The position numbers and the translations under genes were made by a program. The notes under the pieces were generated by a model that saw only the letters and a list, made by a program, of their open reading frames with translations, was not told where the DNA came from and ran no database searches. From Schlesneria paludicola DSM 18645 (GTDB lineage: Bacteria; Planctomycetota; Planctomycetia; Planctomycetales; Planctomycetaceae): a stretch of 64,000 bases of DNA. Below are positions 51,548 to 60,490 of this stretch, piece by piece; the stretch's first letter is position 1; each line of letters starts with the position of its first letter. The stretch spans positions 718,985 through 782,984 of the forward strand of contig NZ_JH636436.1 of assembly GCF_000255655.1 (NCBI RefSeq), read 5' to 3'.

Positions 51548-52903
51548 TCAAATCAGTTCAGGAAGTGGCTCATAAATTGGGTCGACCAGAAATTGAGGTC
51601 GGCCGGAGAGATCGGTCAATCGAGTTGTCGCCACATCGATTCCTAGGGATTTGTAGAGTGTCGCAAAAATCTCCTGGAAGTGAACGGGGCGTTCCTTGGG
51701 GTGTTCGCCGAGACGATTCGTTGACCCAATCACTTGTCCCGTGCGCAATCCGCCACCTGCCAACAGGGCACAGCCGACCTGCGGCCAATGATCGCGTCCA
51801 CCGTTCTTGTTGATCACCGGCGTTCGTCCAAATTCGCCCCAGACCAGTACCGTCACATCCTTCTCGAGTCCTCGGTCACGCAGGTCGTCGAGCAATGCGG
51901 AGAGTCCATGATCGAATACAGGTAGATGATCGCGGGCGTTTTCGAAGTTCGTGCCGTGCGGCCGTCCATGCCAGTCCCAGCGCCCGTATGCCAGTGTGAC
52001 AACGCGTGCACCGGCTTCGACCAGGCGCCGCGCAGCAAGCAAGTAATCGTTTGTCAGTGGCCCGGCATCGCCGTAACCCGCATTCTCGAGCGTGCCGCCG
52101 CCGTATCGCGCGCGGACGCGCGGGTCTTCTTGTTCAAGATCAAGTGCGTCCACAAGCTTGCTCGATGTCAGAATGCCGAACGCAGCCTGATACTGCGATT
52201 CCAGTCCCACGAGTGCACCGCTTTGTTCCGTGTCTCGCTTCAGCTGATCAATTTCTTCAAGCAACAGTTTACGGTTTCGCAGGCTTTCAACGCTGAGCCC
52301 ATTCAACCCCAACCTTGCCTGTTCGGCGTTGGGGGCGAATGCCGCGTGCGCCTGTCCCGCGAACCCCGCCTGTCCGGGGTCACCCCATGGTGCATTCTTC
52401 ATTCGCGGAGACAATCCGACGAACGGAATTGTGCCGGGACCGAGTGATCCTTGGATTCGAGACACAGCAGCGCCCAGGGATGGCCAACCGCCCGCTGGCT
52501 GACCATTCACGCTGTGGCCTGTCATACATTGAAACGCGGCGTGGCGGCCTTCAGAGCCGACCAAAGATCGAATGACTGCCAATCGATCCATGCGTTGTGA
52601 CAGTTGTGGCAACAGTTCACAAACATCAATGCCAGGTACGTTGCTGGCGATTGGGGTGAATTCACCACGGATTTCGACCGGTGCATCCATCTTCAGATCG
52701 AACGTATCCTGGTGGGGTGGACCACCGGACAAGAAGACCATGATCACCGCTTTGTGTGACGAACGGCCCGACGCAGTTTCTGCCTGCAAGAGATCAGGAA
52801 GGGCTAGGCCACCCATCGCCAGCCCTCCAATTTTCAGCATCGAACGGCGACTCAGGCCATCGCAGAATCGATGTTTCGTTCCGAACACATTCAGCATGGG
52901 CAA
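51548..52903 (-). CDS. DUF1501 domain protein, Tat-exported
   Basis: 451 residues. The N-terminus LSRRSMLKIGGLAMGGLAL is a twin-arginine signal, as in most DUF1501 proteins. The domain is sulfatase/alkaline-phosphatase-like: AVIMVFLSGGPPHQDTFDLK gives the first metal region, GHSVNGQPAGGWPSLGAA is the conserved central part and VTVLVWGEFGRTPVINKNGGRDHWPQ the C-terminal metal motif. The exact substrate of DUF1501 is not established. The usual partner, a DUF1549/DUF1553 cytochrome-type protein, is not next to it. Downstream is the WD40 gene. Confidence 0.93.
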   Translation of the reverse strand: MPMLNVFGTKHRFCDGLSRRSMLKIGGLAMGGLALPDLLQAETASGRSSHKAVIMVFLSGGPPHQDTFDLKMDAPVEIRGEFTPIASNVPGIDVCELLPQLSQRMDRLAVIRSLVGSEGRHAAFQCMTGHSVNGQPAGGWPSLGAAVSRIQGSLGPGTIPFVGLSPRMKNAPWGDPGQAGFAGQAHAAFAPNAEQARLGLNGLSVESLRNRKLLLEEIDQLKRDTEQSGALVGLESQYQAAFGILTSSKLVDALDLEQEDPRVRARYGGGTLENAGYGDAGPLTNDYLLAARRLVEAGARVVTLAYGRWDWHGRPHGTNFENARDHLPVFDHGLSALLDDLRDRGLEKDVTVLVWGEFGRTPVINKNGGRDHWPQVGCALLAGGGLRTGQVIGSTNRLGEHPKERPVHFQEIFATLYKSLGIDVATTRLTDLSGRPQFLVDPIYEPLPELI

Positions 52904-53061
52904 GCCTTTGATGCGAGGCAGATCAACACAATCGCAGATCTAAAAGTATGCGTGATTTTTGCCAGATGTCCATCCTGAATCGGGGGAGGAGATCGTTTTG
53001 AAAAACCCGGCAGGCGCGACCATGGGACCATTTCGCCCCGCGAGTGTGAGGCTTGTCTCAT

Positions 53062-54090
53062 TTACGGTTTGCGAATCGGCGTAAACGCGACATCGGCCAG
53101 GCGCTTGAGTTCGTGAGCGATCTGTTCGCCTTCGTAGAATGAGATCCAACCTTGGACCGATTGTGTCTCGCCGGGTTCACAATCGGGGACCTGCGGATCG
53201 GCATGCAGGCAGGGGCAGGGGGCGTTACCCCACGCGCGTCGGCAATGGTTGAATCCTAGAATGACCCACCGATTCCCCGCTTCACTTTTACAGGCCGCGA
53301 AAGGCGACGAGAAAATCTTGTTGTCGTTCGTCTGCGACTCGAATCCATTCAATCCCTTTAACATGCCACACATTTGAACATGCAGGCCCGTCAGTTTCTC
53401 GGGTGTGTCATTCGTGACGCTGAATTCCAGGTGGACACCGGTCTCGACCAATCTCGCTTTCGAAGTCATCGAGATCTTATTGGGGAATTCACGTGTCAGC
53501 GACAATTCATTGAAGCCATCGCGGGTCCACTCCAGGGCGGGAAGGGAAACACCTTTCTTTTGCCAAATTGTTGGCACATGCGTATGTGCCAGATACAGCA
53601 ATTCTCGCTTGTCACCGACGTTGTGCCAGACAGCTTCAGGAAAGTCGATGACGACGTAGCCGCCGTCCTTCCAGGGGGGGAATATGCTGATCTTGGTTTC
53701 ACGTTGTGGATGAACGGCACCTTCCAAAAAGCCGATTCGTGGATGGCGGCCTCCGGGGTATGGCATCATGGTGATTTCACCCATGCCCGGAACGGGAACG
53801 AACTGTTGCGTCGTCGACACGCCTGTTTTCGCATCGTCCAGGATCTTGAGTACGTCAGTGGCGGGCATTCCCAATGCCAAACCGATTTCCTCGGGCGAAT
53901 AGTGATGCGCTTCCATATTTGCGAGCCAGTAACGCTGGTCTGTTCCATCGACCGGTCGACGTCCTTCTGTCGGCATCGGCTTCGGTTCGGCGCTTTGCAG
54001 ATTGAAGGGGGCCAGCCAGAGCGTGGAGCAAAACAAGATCAAAATCGAGGTGCGCAACATCCGACGGTTCCTCATGATCAGATTCATCAA
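53062..54090 (-). CDS. Exported protein of unknown function
   Basis: 342 residues. The start may be any of three methionines (54090, 54075, 54060) but all lead into the signal peptide LRTSILILFCSTLWLAPFNL. The body is beta-rich (GYVVIDFPEAVWHN, ARLVETGVHLEFSVTN, GWISFYEGEQIAHE), with a WGNAPCPCLHADP stretch that carries two cysteines. Early residues SPEEIGLALGMPATDVLKIL resemble a short helical pair. I do not recognise the family; it looks like a planctomycete-type secreted protein with polysaccharide-like strands. Confidence 0.75.
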   Translation of the reverse strand: MMNLIMRNRRMLRTSILILFCSTLWLAPFNLQSAEPKPMPTEGRRPVDGTDQRYWLANMEAHHYSPEEIGLALGMPATDVLKILDDAKTGVSTTQQFVPVPGMGEITMMPYPGGRHPRIGFLEGAVHPQRETKISIFPPWKDGGYVVIDFPEAVWHNVGDKRELLYLAHTHVPTIWQKKGVSLPALEWTRDGFNELSLTREFPNKISMTSKARLVETGVHLEFSVTNDTPEKLTGLHVQMCGMLKGLNGFESQTNDNKIFSSPFAACKSEAGNRWVILGFNHCRRAWGNAPCPCLHADPQVPDCEPGETQSVQGWISFYEGEQIAHELKRLADVAFTPIRKP

Positions 54091-54313
54091 GGCGAATTCA
54101 TTTCTCCGAGTCTATCAAAATCGATTGCGATCGACGTCGCCACCAACCGTTGTCCCGCTCGACAGGCTGATTCTTCGATCCTGGTCGAAATGCCGAAACT
54201 CGAGTCGAGTATTCGCTTGCAGTGAGAGGGCAACATTGGCGGCGACAAGCGGCATGGATAACATTTGACACAGATTCATTGATCGTCAACTTCTCGGATG
54301 GGGAGATTCGCTA

Positions 54314-55411
54314 ATGAGATCGTCTTCGCTGCGGTGGGCCGTTTGCACATTGGTGGCGACGCTGTGTGTCGTCACTCAGGCGAACGCGGCCGAAATCGCG
54401 ACCATCGCCGGGACGGGCGTCGATGAACATTCTGGAGACGGTGGCCCTGCGCTCAAGGCAGGGCTCAGCAATCCATTTGGACTTGAGATTGCTCCGGACG
54501 GCATGTTGTATTTTTGCGATTTCACGAATCATGTCATCCGCCGCATGGATCTTAAGACGGGGTTCCTGACGACCGTCGCCGGAACGCCGCGCAATCCTGG
54601 ATTTGCGGGAGATGGTGGTCCCGCCTTGCGAGCGAAGTTCCATGAACCGCACGAAATTCGATTTGATCGAAATGGCAACTACTACATCTCGGACATGAAA
54701 TCGGATGTGATTCGAAGGATCGATGCGAAGACCCAGATCATTACGACCGTTGCGGGGACGGCCAAGCCCGGATTTACGGGCGACGGCGGACCAGCGACGA
54801 AGGCCGAGTTCAACAATCCGATCGCTGTCTCGCTTGACGGTGATGCGCGATTGTTGATCTGTGATATCAAGAATCATCGCGTGCGACAGGTTGACCTTGA
54901 ATCCGGTCTCGTTTCCACATTTGCAGGAAACGGTGAAAAGAATCCTGTCGTCGATGGCGCGCCGCTGTCATCGACCGCGTTTTTTGGTCCCCGTTCGCTG
55001 GCCGTGGATACCAATCACGACGTGATTCTGGTGCTGCGCGAAGGAAACGCCGTCTACCGAATCGACCGGAAGGAAAAGTCGGTACGTCACCTGGCCGGGA
55101 CGGGAAAAAAGGGCTATGCCGGGGATGGTGGGGACGGCAAGTTGGCACAGGTCAATGGTCCGAAGGGGATCGCAATCGACCACCAGGGAAACATACTGCT
55201 TTGCGATACCGAAAATCACGTCATCCGCATCATCGAGAGATTGACAGGAAAGATCGACACACTGGTGGGTGACGGGACGATTGGTGACGGCCCCGACGGC
55301 AATCCTCGCCACTGCCGATTAAACCGGCCTCATGGAGTTTTCGTGGCCCTCGACGGCACGGTCTATATCGGCGACAGTGGTAATCACAAGATCCGCAAAC
55401 TGACACGTTGA
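54314..55411 (+). CDS. Exported NHL-repeat propeller protein
   Basis: 365 residues, ATG at 54314 with GGGGAG eight bases upstream. A signal peptide (RWAVCTLVATLCVVTQANA) is followed by six NHL-type repeats, each with the phrase TIAGTG or TVAGTP, then GFAGDGGPAL, and NHVIRR or NHRVRQ (for instance GDGGPALKAGLSNPFG, GDGGPATKAEFNNPIA). They form a propeller of carbohydrate- or protein-binding type in the periplasm. No catalytic residue is recognised. Six-pair hairpin CGTGCG-AATTC-CGCACG (55418-55434) follows the stop. Confidence 0.88.
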   Translation: MRSSSLRWAVCTLVATLCVVTQANAAEIATIAGTGVDEHSGDGGPALKAGLSNPFGLEIAPDGMLYFCDFTNHVIRRMDLKTGFLTTVAGTPRNPGFAGDGGPALRAKFHEPHEIRFDRNGNYYISDMKSDVIRRIDAKTQIITTVAGTAKPGFTGDGGPATKAEFNNPIAVSLDGDARLLICDIKNHRVRQVDLESGLVSTFAGNGEKNPVVDGAPLSSTAFFGPRSLAVDTNHDVILVLREGNAVYRIDRKEKSVRHLAGTGKKGYAGDGGDGKLAQVNGPKGIAIDHQGNILLCDTENHVIRIIERLTGKIDTLVGDGTIGDGPDGNPRHCRLNRPHGVFVALDGTVYIGDSGNHKIRKLTR

Positions 55412-55459
55412 GCGGCCCGTGCGAATTCCGCACGTTAAACCCGCATCGAAACAGACTTC

Positions 55460-57271
55460 ATGGCGACGCTGGCGATATTCTCGATTCGACCTTCGATCAA
55501 TCCGGCGGCATTGCTGCTCGTCATGGGATTGTCTGCGGGCCATTTCGTCATCGCGGACGAGCCATCGCCAAATGTGTCAATCGACTCGGCCTCGCGACAT
55601 TCCGTAGTGTCAACACTGCTCGATTCAGCACCTCGCTTCAATTGGTCAGAGTTCGGCCGTCTCGGCCGGCAATTCCGAATCAAGTTGCCACGGCAGTTCC
55701 GAGTCTCGCGATCGCAGCAACCGTTAAGGTTTGTCTCACTCGTGAATCGTGACGGCTTCTTGGGCGAACTCCTGGAATGGGGCCGCGATCACTGCTCGTT
55801 TCGCCTCTTGACTGGTCGCACAATTCAAGTTCCCACAGGCGCGATCGCCGTCATCAGTAATCCGCCCGGGGAAGTTGATCTGATCGACCAATCGTTCGAT
55901 GAGAACTCAATGCGGCGCGACGATGAGGCTAAGGGGGATCGTTACGACATCCAGTCCAAAGACGGTCGCAGCATCTTGCAACTCTCTGGCGACGCTCGCT
56001 TCGAAGAGGCGTTTCCGTTGGCGCTGACGTCTGCTCGAATTGAAGTTTCATTCCAAGTGATCGCCCTCGATCAGTCTGCTCGTTCCGGTGAATGGACACT
56101 GGCGTGGGCGTCTGGTGCTCAATCCGATCCGTCCGTCACCATTCGCGTCGGCCCCCATCGACTGATTCAGGTCACGCAGTTGGTGCCAAGCAGGCCCGCG
56201 TCCGTTCAATCGTTTACTCTTGCTGAAGGATGGCACTCGTTCATTGCAATCGTCACACCCGAGAGAACGCGATTGATTGTCGATGATGCGAACCTTGCCG
56301 TGTTCGCGATACCGGATCACGCGTTGAAATCGATTCATTTTCGAGCAGCGGGCAACGCATCGAAGAATCGGTTGCAGCTGGATTCGCTTCGGGTGCGTCG
56401 GCTCGATCCACCGGATGATCAGATGTTCGCACGCGATGAATCACTGACACTGGACATGATTGCATTCTCGACGGGTGATCAACTTTTGGGACGCGTGTCG
56501 AATCTGGATCGGCACCGTGTTCGAGTTGATGCCTTTGATGAACCTCAGTCGATCCGTTGGACTCGGATTGCGGGTGTGTGTTTTGCTCAGTCTTCATCGC
56601 CGGTTCAACAATCGGGGCGGGTTCCGACGGGCATTGTCGCCGAAGTCGAGATGCAACCGCTCACGGACCGGCCTGATTGTCCGCCTGAACGCTGGACAGG
56701 AACCATCATTCAGGTCGACGAGAATGAAATTGTTCTGCACCATCCGTTGATTGGACCGATTCCCCTGAGTTGGAATGAGATTCGGCGGATCGATCCGCAA
56801 TTTGTCGGGCGTTCCCTGTTGGTTGATGGACGCCGGTTTCATTTGGGGAATGCGATTCGATCTGACTTTCATCGGCAGCAACCGGATGGAACTGACTGTC
56901 TTTTGGAAATCGCTTTGGACGAGATTCCGACAGGAAAATGTGACCTCACTGTTGATGTGGCCGAACTCGAAGCGGCCGGACCCGATGCACCGCCTGCCAG
57001 TCCATTCCTGGCCGATTTGCGTGCTGGAGATTTAACGACGGAGATTTTCGTCAACGATCAAAGCGTGGGCAATCTGAATTCTCGGATTCGATTCAAAGCG
57101 ACCGCACAGAATCCCGATCGAATCCAACTGGCGATTCCCCCCAGTCTGCTTAAGATTGGCCGCAATTCGATTCGTCTCAAGCAACATTCGAAGAAAGATG
57201 CGCCACGCGAATTCGACGATTGCGAAATCGGCAACGTTCGTTTGGAATTCGGGGTGGCGGAGGCCCGCTGA
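55460..57271 (+). CDS. Large exported protein with lectin-like middle region
   Basis: 603 residues. The N-terminus (IFSIRPSINPAALLLVMGLS) contains a hydrophobic export signal. The middle has jelly-roll-like strands (ARIEVSFQVIALDQSARSGE, FTLAEGWHSFIAIVTPER, LIVDDANLAVFAIPDHALKS), which recall LamG/concanavalin-like domains. Two earlier and later segments repeat a pattern, RTIQVPTGAIAVI near residue 120 and HHPLIGPIPLSWNEIRRIDP near 435, suggesting two related barrel domains. No named family. It follows the NHL gene by 48 bases and probably shares its transcript. Confidence 0.75.
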   Translation: MATLAIFSIRPSINPAALLLVMGLSAGHFVIADEPSPNVSIDSASRHSVVSTLLDSAPRFNWSEFGRLGRQFRIKLPRQFRVSRSQQPLRFVSLVNRDGFLGELLEWGRDHCSFRLLTGRTIQVPTGAIAVISNPPGEVDLIDQSFDENSMRRDDEAKGDRYDIQSKDGRSILQLSGDARFEEAFPLALTSARIEVSFQVIALDQSARSGEWTLAWASGAQSDPSVTIRVGPHRLIQVTQLVPSRPASVQSFTLAEGWHSFIAIVTPERTRLIVDDANLAVFAIPDHALKSIHFRAAGNASKNRLQLDSLRVRRLDPPDDQMFARDESLTLDMIAFSTGDQLLGRVSNLDRHRVRVDAFDEPQSIRWTRIAGVCFAQSSSPVQQSGRVPTGIVAEVEMQPLTDRPDCPPERWTGTIIQVDENEIVLHHPLIGPIPLSWNEIRRIDPQFVGRSLLVDGRRFHLGNAIRSDFHRQQPDGTDCLLEIALDEIPTGKCDLTVDVAELEAAGPDAPPASPFLADLRAGDLTTEIFVNDQSVGNLNSRIRFKATAQNPDRIQLAIPPSLLKIGRNSIRLKQHSKKDAPREFDDCEIGNVRLEFGVAEAR

Positions 57272-57305
57272 TCTGTTTCAACCCTTTTTACAATTGAATT
57301 GATTG

Positions 57306-58256
57306 ATGAGTATCCATTACGCGACACGACTGCATGCGGCGATGAAGGTCAAGGGAACACCAGCCCTCGTCGGACTTGACCCACGTTTGGATCAGCTTCC
57401 CCCCGATGTTCTGGCGCACGCTCGCGAACTTCACGACGATCCGGTTGCTCAAGCGGCTGCAGCTTTTGAAGAGTTTTGTGTGCGACTGATCGACGTTGTG
57501 GCTCCTCTGGTTCCCGCTGTGAAACCACAGGCGGCGTTTTTTGAAGAATGGGGACCCGACGGTTGCCTGGCGCTGGCACGCGTCATCCGCTACGCGAGAC
57601 AGCAGGGGCTCATCGTCATCTGCGATGCGAAGCGGGGCGACATTGGGACGACGGCGGAAGCGTACGCACGGGCCTACCTCGCGGGGGCTGATCCACAAGC
57701 CGCCATCTGGCAGGCCGATGCGCTGACCGTCAATCCGTATCTTGGACGCGACACGCTCGAACCGTTTGTGAATGTCGCCAAAGAGCGAGGCGCCGGCATC
57801 TACGTCCTGGTGAAGACGAGTAACCCCGGTTCCGCTTCGTTTCAAGATCTGGTGTCGGGCCCCTCGACGATCTATCGGCATGTTGCGAGCGTCGTTGAAA
57901 GCCTGTCGCTGGAAACGCAAGAAGACGGATATGGGGTGGTGGGTGCCGTCGTTGGCGCGACGTACCCACAAGAACTGATCGAACTGCGGGCCGCGATGCC
58001 GCATGTTCCGTTACTCGTTCCTGGCTACGGCAGTCAGGGCGGCGGGGCCAGCGATGTGGTCGCAGCGTTCGCGAATGACGGATTGGGCGCTGTCATCAAC
58101 AATTCTCGCGGCATCAATTTCGCCTTCAAGTCAAAGGCCTATGCCGAACAATTCGGTCCAAAACAATGGGAAGCAGCCGCCGAAGCGGCTACGAAACAGA
58201 TGATCGCCGACCTGGCCACGGCGACGCCCGCTGTCAAGTTGGTTCGTTCCGCGTAG
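57306..58256 (+). CDS. pyrF: Orotidine 5'-phosphate decarboxylase (type 2)
   Basis: 316 residues from the ATG at 57306; a TTG immediately before it is not needed. It catalyses the last step to UMP. The length and motif [20 protein letters not shown] mark the longer mycobacterial-type PyrF; further signatures are [44 protein letters not shown] and [17 protein letters not shown]. The catalytic Asp-Lys pair (DAKRGD) is present. It is followed at 106 bases by the HAD-murD pair on the same strand. Confidence 0.95.
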   Translation: MSIHYATRLHAAMKVKGTPALVGLDPRLDQLPPDVLAHARELHDDPVAQAAAAFEEFCVRLIDVVAPLVPAVKPQAAFFEEWGPDGCLALARVIRYARQQGLIVICDAKRGDIGTTAEAYARAYLAGADPQAAIWQADALTVNPYLGRDTLEPFVNVAKERGAGIYVLVKTSNPGSASFQDLVSGPSTIYRHVASVVESLSLETQEDGYGVVGAVVGATYPQELIELRAAMPHVPLLVPGYGSQGGGASDVVAAFANDGLGAVINNSRGINFAFKSKAYAEQFGPKQWEAAAEAATKQMIADLATATPAVKLVRSA

Positions 58257-58362
58257 CCAATTTTGGTACTCAATTGGTTTTATAGAATGTGTGTCATCAG
58301 CTCTGCCGGTGCACAAGCACCATTGATCGTCGGCAGGACAGTGAAACAGTGAGATTCAAATC

Positions 58363-58962
58363 ATGCCACGCGTTCGCGGGATCATCTTTGACATGGATGG
58401 CACTCTTGTCGATTCGCGACTCGATTACGACGCCATTCGTCGAGACATGGGGCTTCCTCAAGGAGTTCCCATTCTCGAATCGTTGATTGCGCAGCCCGAG
58501 GGGCCTGTGCGAGACCACATGCTGCAGGCGATGCGGCGTCATGAATTGGCGGGAGCCGACGAAGCCGTCTTGTTCGACGGAGTCCTTGAGTTCCTGAGTC
58601 ATATCGACGAACGTGGGATTCGATCGGCCATCCTGACGCGAAATTCGCGCGAGACGACCGACCGGACTTTGTCTCGTCTGAATCTTTCCTTTACCCATGT
58701 CATCACGCGTGACGATGCGCCGCCAAAACCTGATCCGACGGCTGTCAAGAAGATCGTCGAAGAATGGGGACTGCCTGTCAGCGACGTCATCGTGATTGGC
58801 GACTATTTGTATGACCTGCACTTGGGGAGAAACGCGGGCATGCGAAGTGTATTGTTTGCCCCGAACGAGATTCCTCACTTCTCTTCTGAAGCCGATTTTA
58901 TCTTGCGTCATTTCGATGAGGCGGCATCGCTGCTGAGCACACTGCACGCGAGCGACGAATGA
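58363..58962 (+). CDS. HAD-superfamily phosphatase
   Basis: 199 residues. Motif I is IIFDMDGTLVDSRLDY (catalytic aspartates), motif II in SAILTRNSRE, motif III DDAPPKPDPT and motif IV in VIVIGDYLYDLHLGRNAG, so all four motifs of a phosphoglycolate-phosphatase/beta-phosphoglucomutase type enzyme are intact. A phosphoglycolate role would generate glycolate for the GlcDE/GlcF enzymes, but this is only a family possibility. Its stop overlaps the murD start (ATGA), so the two are translationally coupled and the physiological partner is more likely peptidoglycan or nucleotide metabolism. Confidence 0.88.
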   Translation: MPRVRGIIFDMDGTLVDSRLDYDAIRRDMGLPQGVPILESLIAQPEGPVRDHMLQAMRRHELAGADEAVLFDGVLEFLSHIDERGIRSAILTRNSRETTDRTLSRLNLSFTHVITRDDAPPKPDPTAVKKIVEEWGLPVSDVIVIGDYLYDLHLGRNAGMRSVLFAPNEIPHFSSEADFILRHFDEAASLLSTLHASDE

Positions 58963-60389
58963 TTCCAGACCATCCCTTCGACGACTATCGTGGTCGGCGT
59001 GTCCTGGTGATGGGGCTGGGGGCGTTCGGCGGGGGGCTTGGAGCCGTCAAGTTTCTGGTCGATCGTGGTGCGGTAGTCACAGTGACCGACCTGCGATCTG
59101 CAGAGAAACTTGCCGAATCGCTCGCGGCGTTGAGTGAAACGTCACCCGATCGATTAGTGCTTGGCCGACATGATGAAGAGGACTTTCGGAACGCGGAACT
59201 GATCGTTGCGAATCCCGCCGTCAAACGAGATTGCCCCTTTCTCGTGATTGCACGATCTGCCGGTGTTCCGATCACCAGTGAGATGAATCTGTTTTGGAGA
59301 TGGAACCGTGCACCGATCGTGGCGGTGACGGGCAGCAACGGAAAATCGACAACGACGGCGATGACGCATGCCATTGTCGAACGCGCTCTGTCAAAACAGC
59401 CAGGCCGGCGCGCGTGGCTCGGGGGCAATATTGGAGCCAGCCTGCTGCCGTCCGTCGATCAGATTCGGCGCGACGATCTAGTTGTCCTTGAACTCAGTAG
59501 CTTTCAGCTTGCGGATCTCAATCGCCTGCAGGTCAGTCCTCATGTTGCTGTGGTGACGAACTTTGCCCCGAACCATCTCGACTGGCACTCCGATCTGAAT
59601 CACTATCGAGAATCAAAGCAGGCGATCTTGCGGTGGCAGACGCAGGGCGATGTCGTGGTGTTGAATGACGATGATCAAGACGTTGCGCATTGGCCTTTGA
59701 TCGGTCGGCGGCTTGGTTTCGGTTTACGAGATATGGGAGCGTCTGGGGCGTTTTGGAATGGCAAAGGCGCCGTACTTCGGCAAAATGGCCAAGAACTCGA
59801 ACTGCCGCTACGTGACTGGCTGACGTTGCCCGGGCAGCACAATGTCGCGAATGCACTCGCTGCGACGGCAGCTGCAATGTCCGCAGGAGCCGACATCGCG
59901 AGCGTTCAATTCGCACTCAAGAACTACCAGCCTTTGCCGCACCGTCTGCAGTTCGTGGGCGAGGTTGACGGGCGAAGATTTTACAATGACTCTCTGGCGA
60001 CTACGCCGGAATCTAACGAGGTGGCACTTGCTGCGTTTGAGCAGCCGATTGTGCTCTTGGCAGGTGGCTACGACAAGCAGGTCGATCTCGGCCAGATGGC
60101 GATTGCAATTGCGAGACGAGTGAAAGCCGTTTCGCTGATGGGGCAAACCGCACCGTCGCTGAAGTCAATGATCACGAAATGCGAGAAAAACCGCTGCCAT
60201 GTGTCAGAACCACATGTCTCATTCACCGAGGCGTTCGCCTGGGCGTATGAGCAGTCGGAACCGGGGGATGTTATTTTGCTGTCACCCGGCTGTGCCAGCT
60301 ACGACTGGTTCCGCAACTTTGCCGATCGCGGGGCGCAGTTCACGCACCTTGTTCAGCGACGCATGGCGTCGAAGAATGCCGGGGAATGA
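58959..60389 (+). CDS. murD: MurD-type UDP-MurNAc-alanine glutamate ligase, variant substrate loop
   Basis: 476 residues. ATP-dependent ligase that adds glutamate to UDP-MurNAc-L-alanine. The N-terminal UDP fold is RRVLVMGLGAFGGGLGAVKF, the P-loop IVAVTGSNGKSTTTAMTH, then LVVLELSSFQLAD, FAPNHLDWHSDLNHY and PGQHNVANALAATAAA, all MurD marks. The C-terminal substrate loop reads FYNDSLATTPESNEVAL where standard MurD has DSKAT: the lysine that contacts D-glutamate is Leu. A similar loop is known to me from MurD2, the L-glutamate-adding enzyme described with MurL in Xanthomonas, so this may be that form. Its first codon overlaps the HAD stop. Confidence 0.92.
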   Translation: MIPDHPFDDYRGRRVLVMGLGAFGGGLGAVKFLVDRGAVVTVTDLRSAEKLAESLAALSETSPDRLVLGRHDEEDFRNAELIVANPAVKRDCPFLVIARSAGVPITSEMNLFWRWNRAPIVAVTGSNGKSTTTAMTHAIVERALSKQPGRRAWLGGNIGASLLPSVDQIRRDDLVVLELSSFQLADLNRLQVSPHVAVVTNFAPNHLDWHSDLNHYRESKQAILRWQTQGDVVVLNDDDQDVAHWPLIGRRLGFGLRDMGASGAFWNGKGAVLRQNGQELELPLRDWLTLPGQHNVANALAATAAAMSAGADIASVQFALKNYQPLPHRLQFVGEVDGRRFYNDSLATTPESNEVALAAFEQPIVLLAGGYDKQVDLGQMAIAIARRVKAVSLMGQTAPSLKSMITKCEKNRCHVSEPHVSFTEAFAWAYEQSEPGDVILLSPGCASYDWFRNFADRGAQFTHLVQRRMASKNAGE

Positions 60390-60490
60390 CGATCTGGCGA
60401 ACATGATGTGTGGCTTGATGGACCCGTGACGAATCCGCGGAGTCGTCTACAATTTGTGAGATCGAAATTGTTTTTACCCAAAGGAATCCT

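Noticed and set aside
58363-60389. HAD phosphatase as part of a glycolate salvage system
   Set aside because: Only a family possibility; it overlaps murD and is 23 kb from the glycolate oxidase genes.
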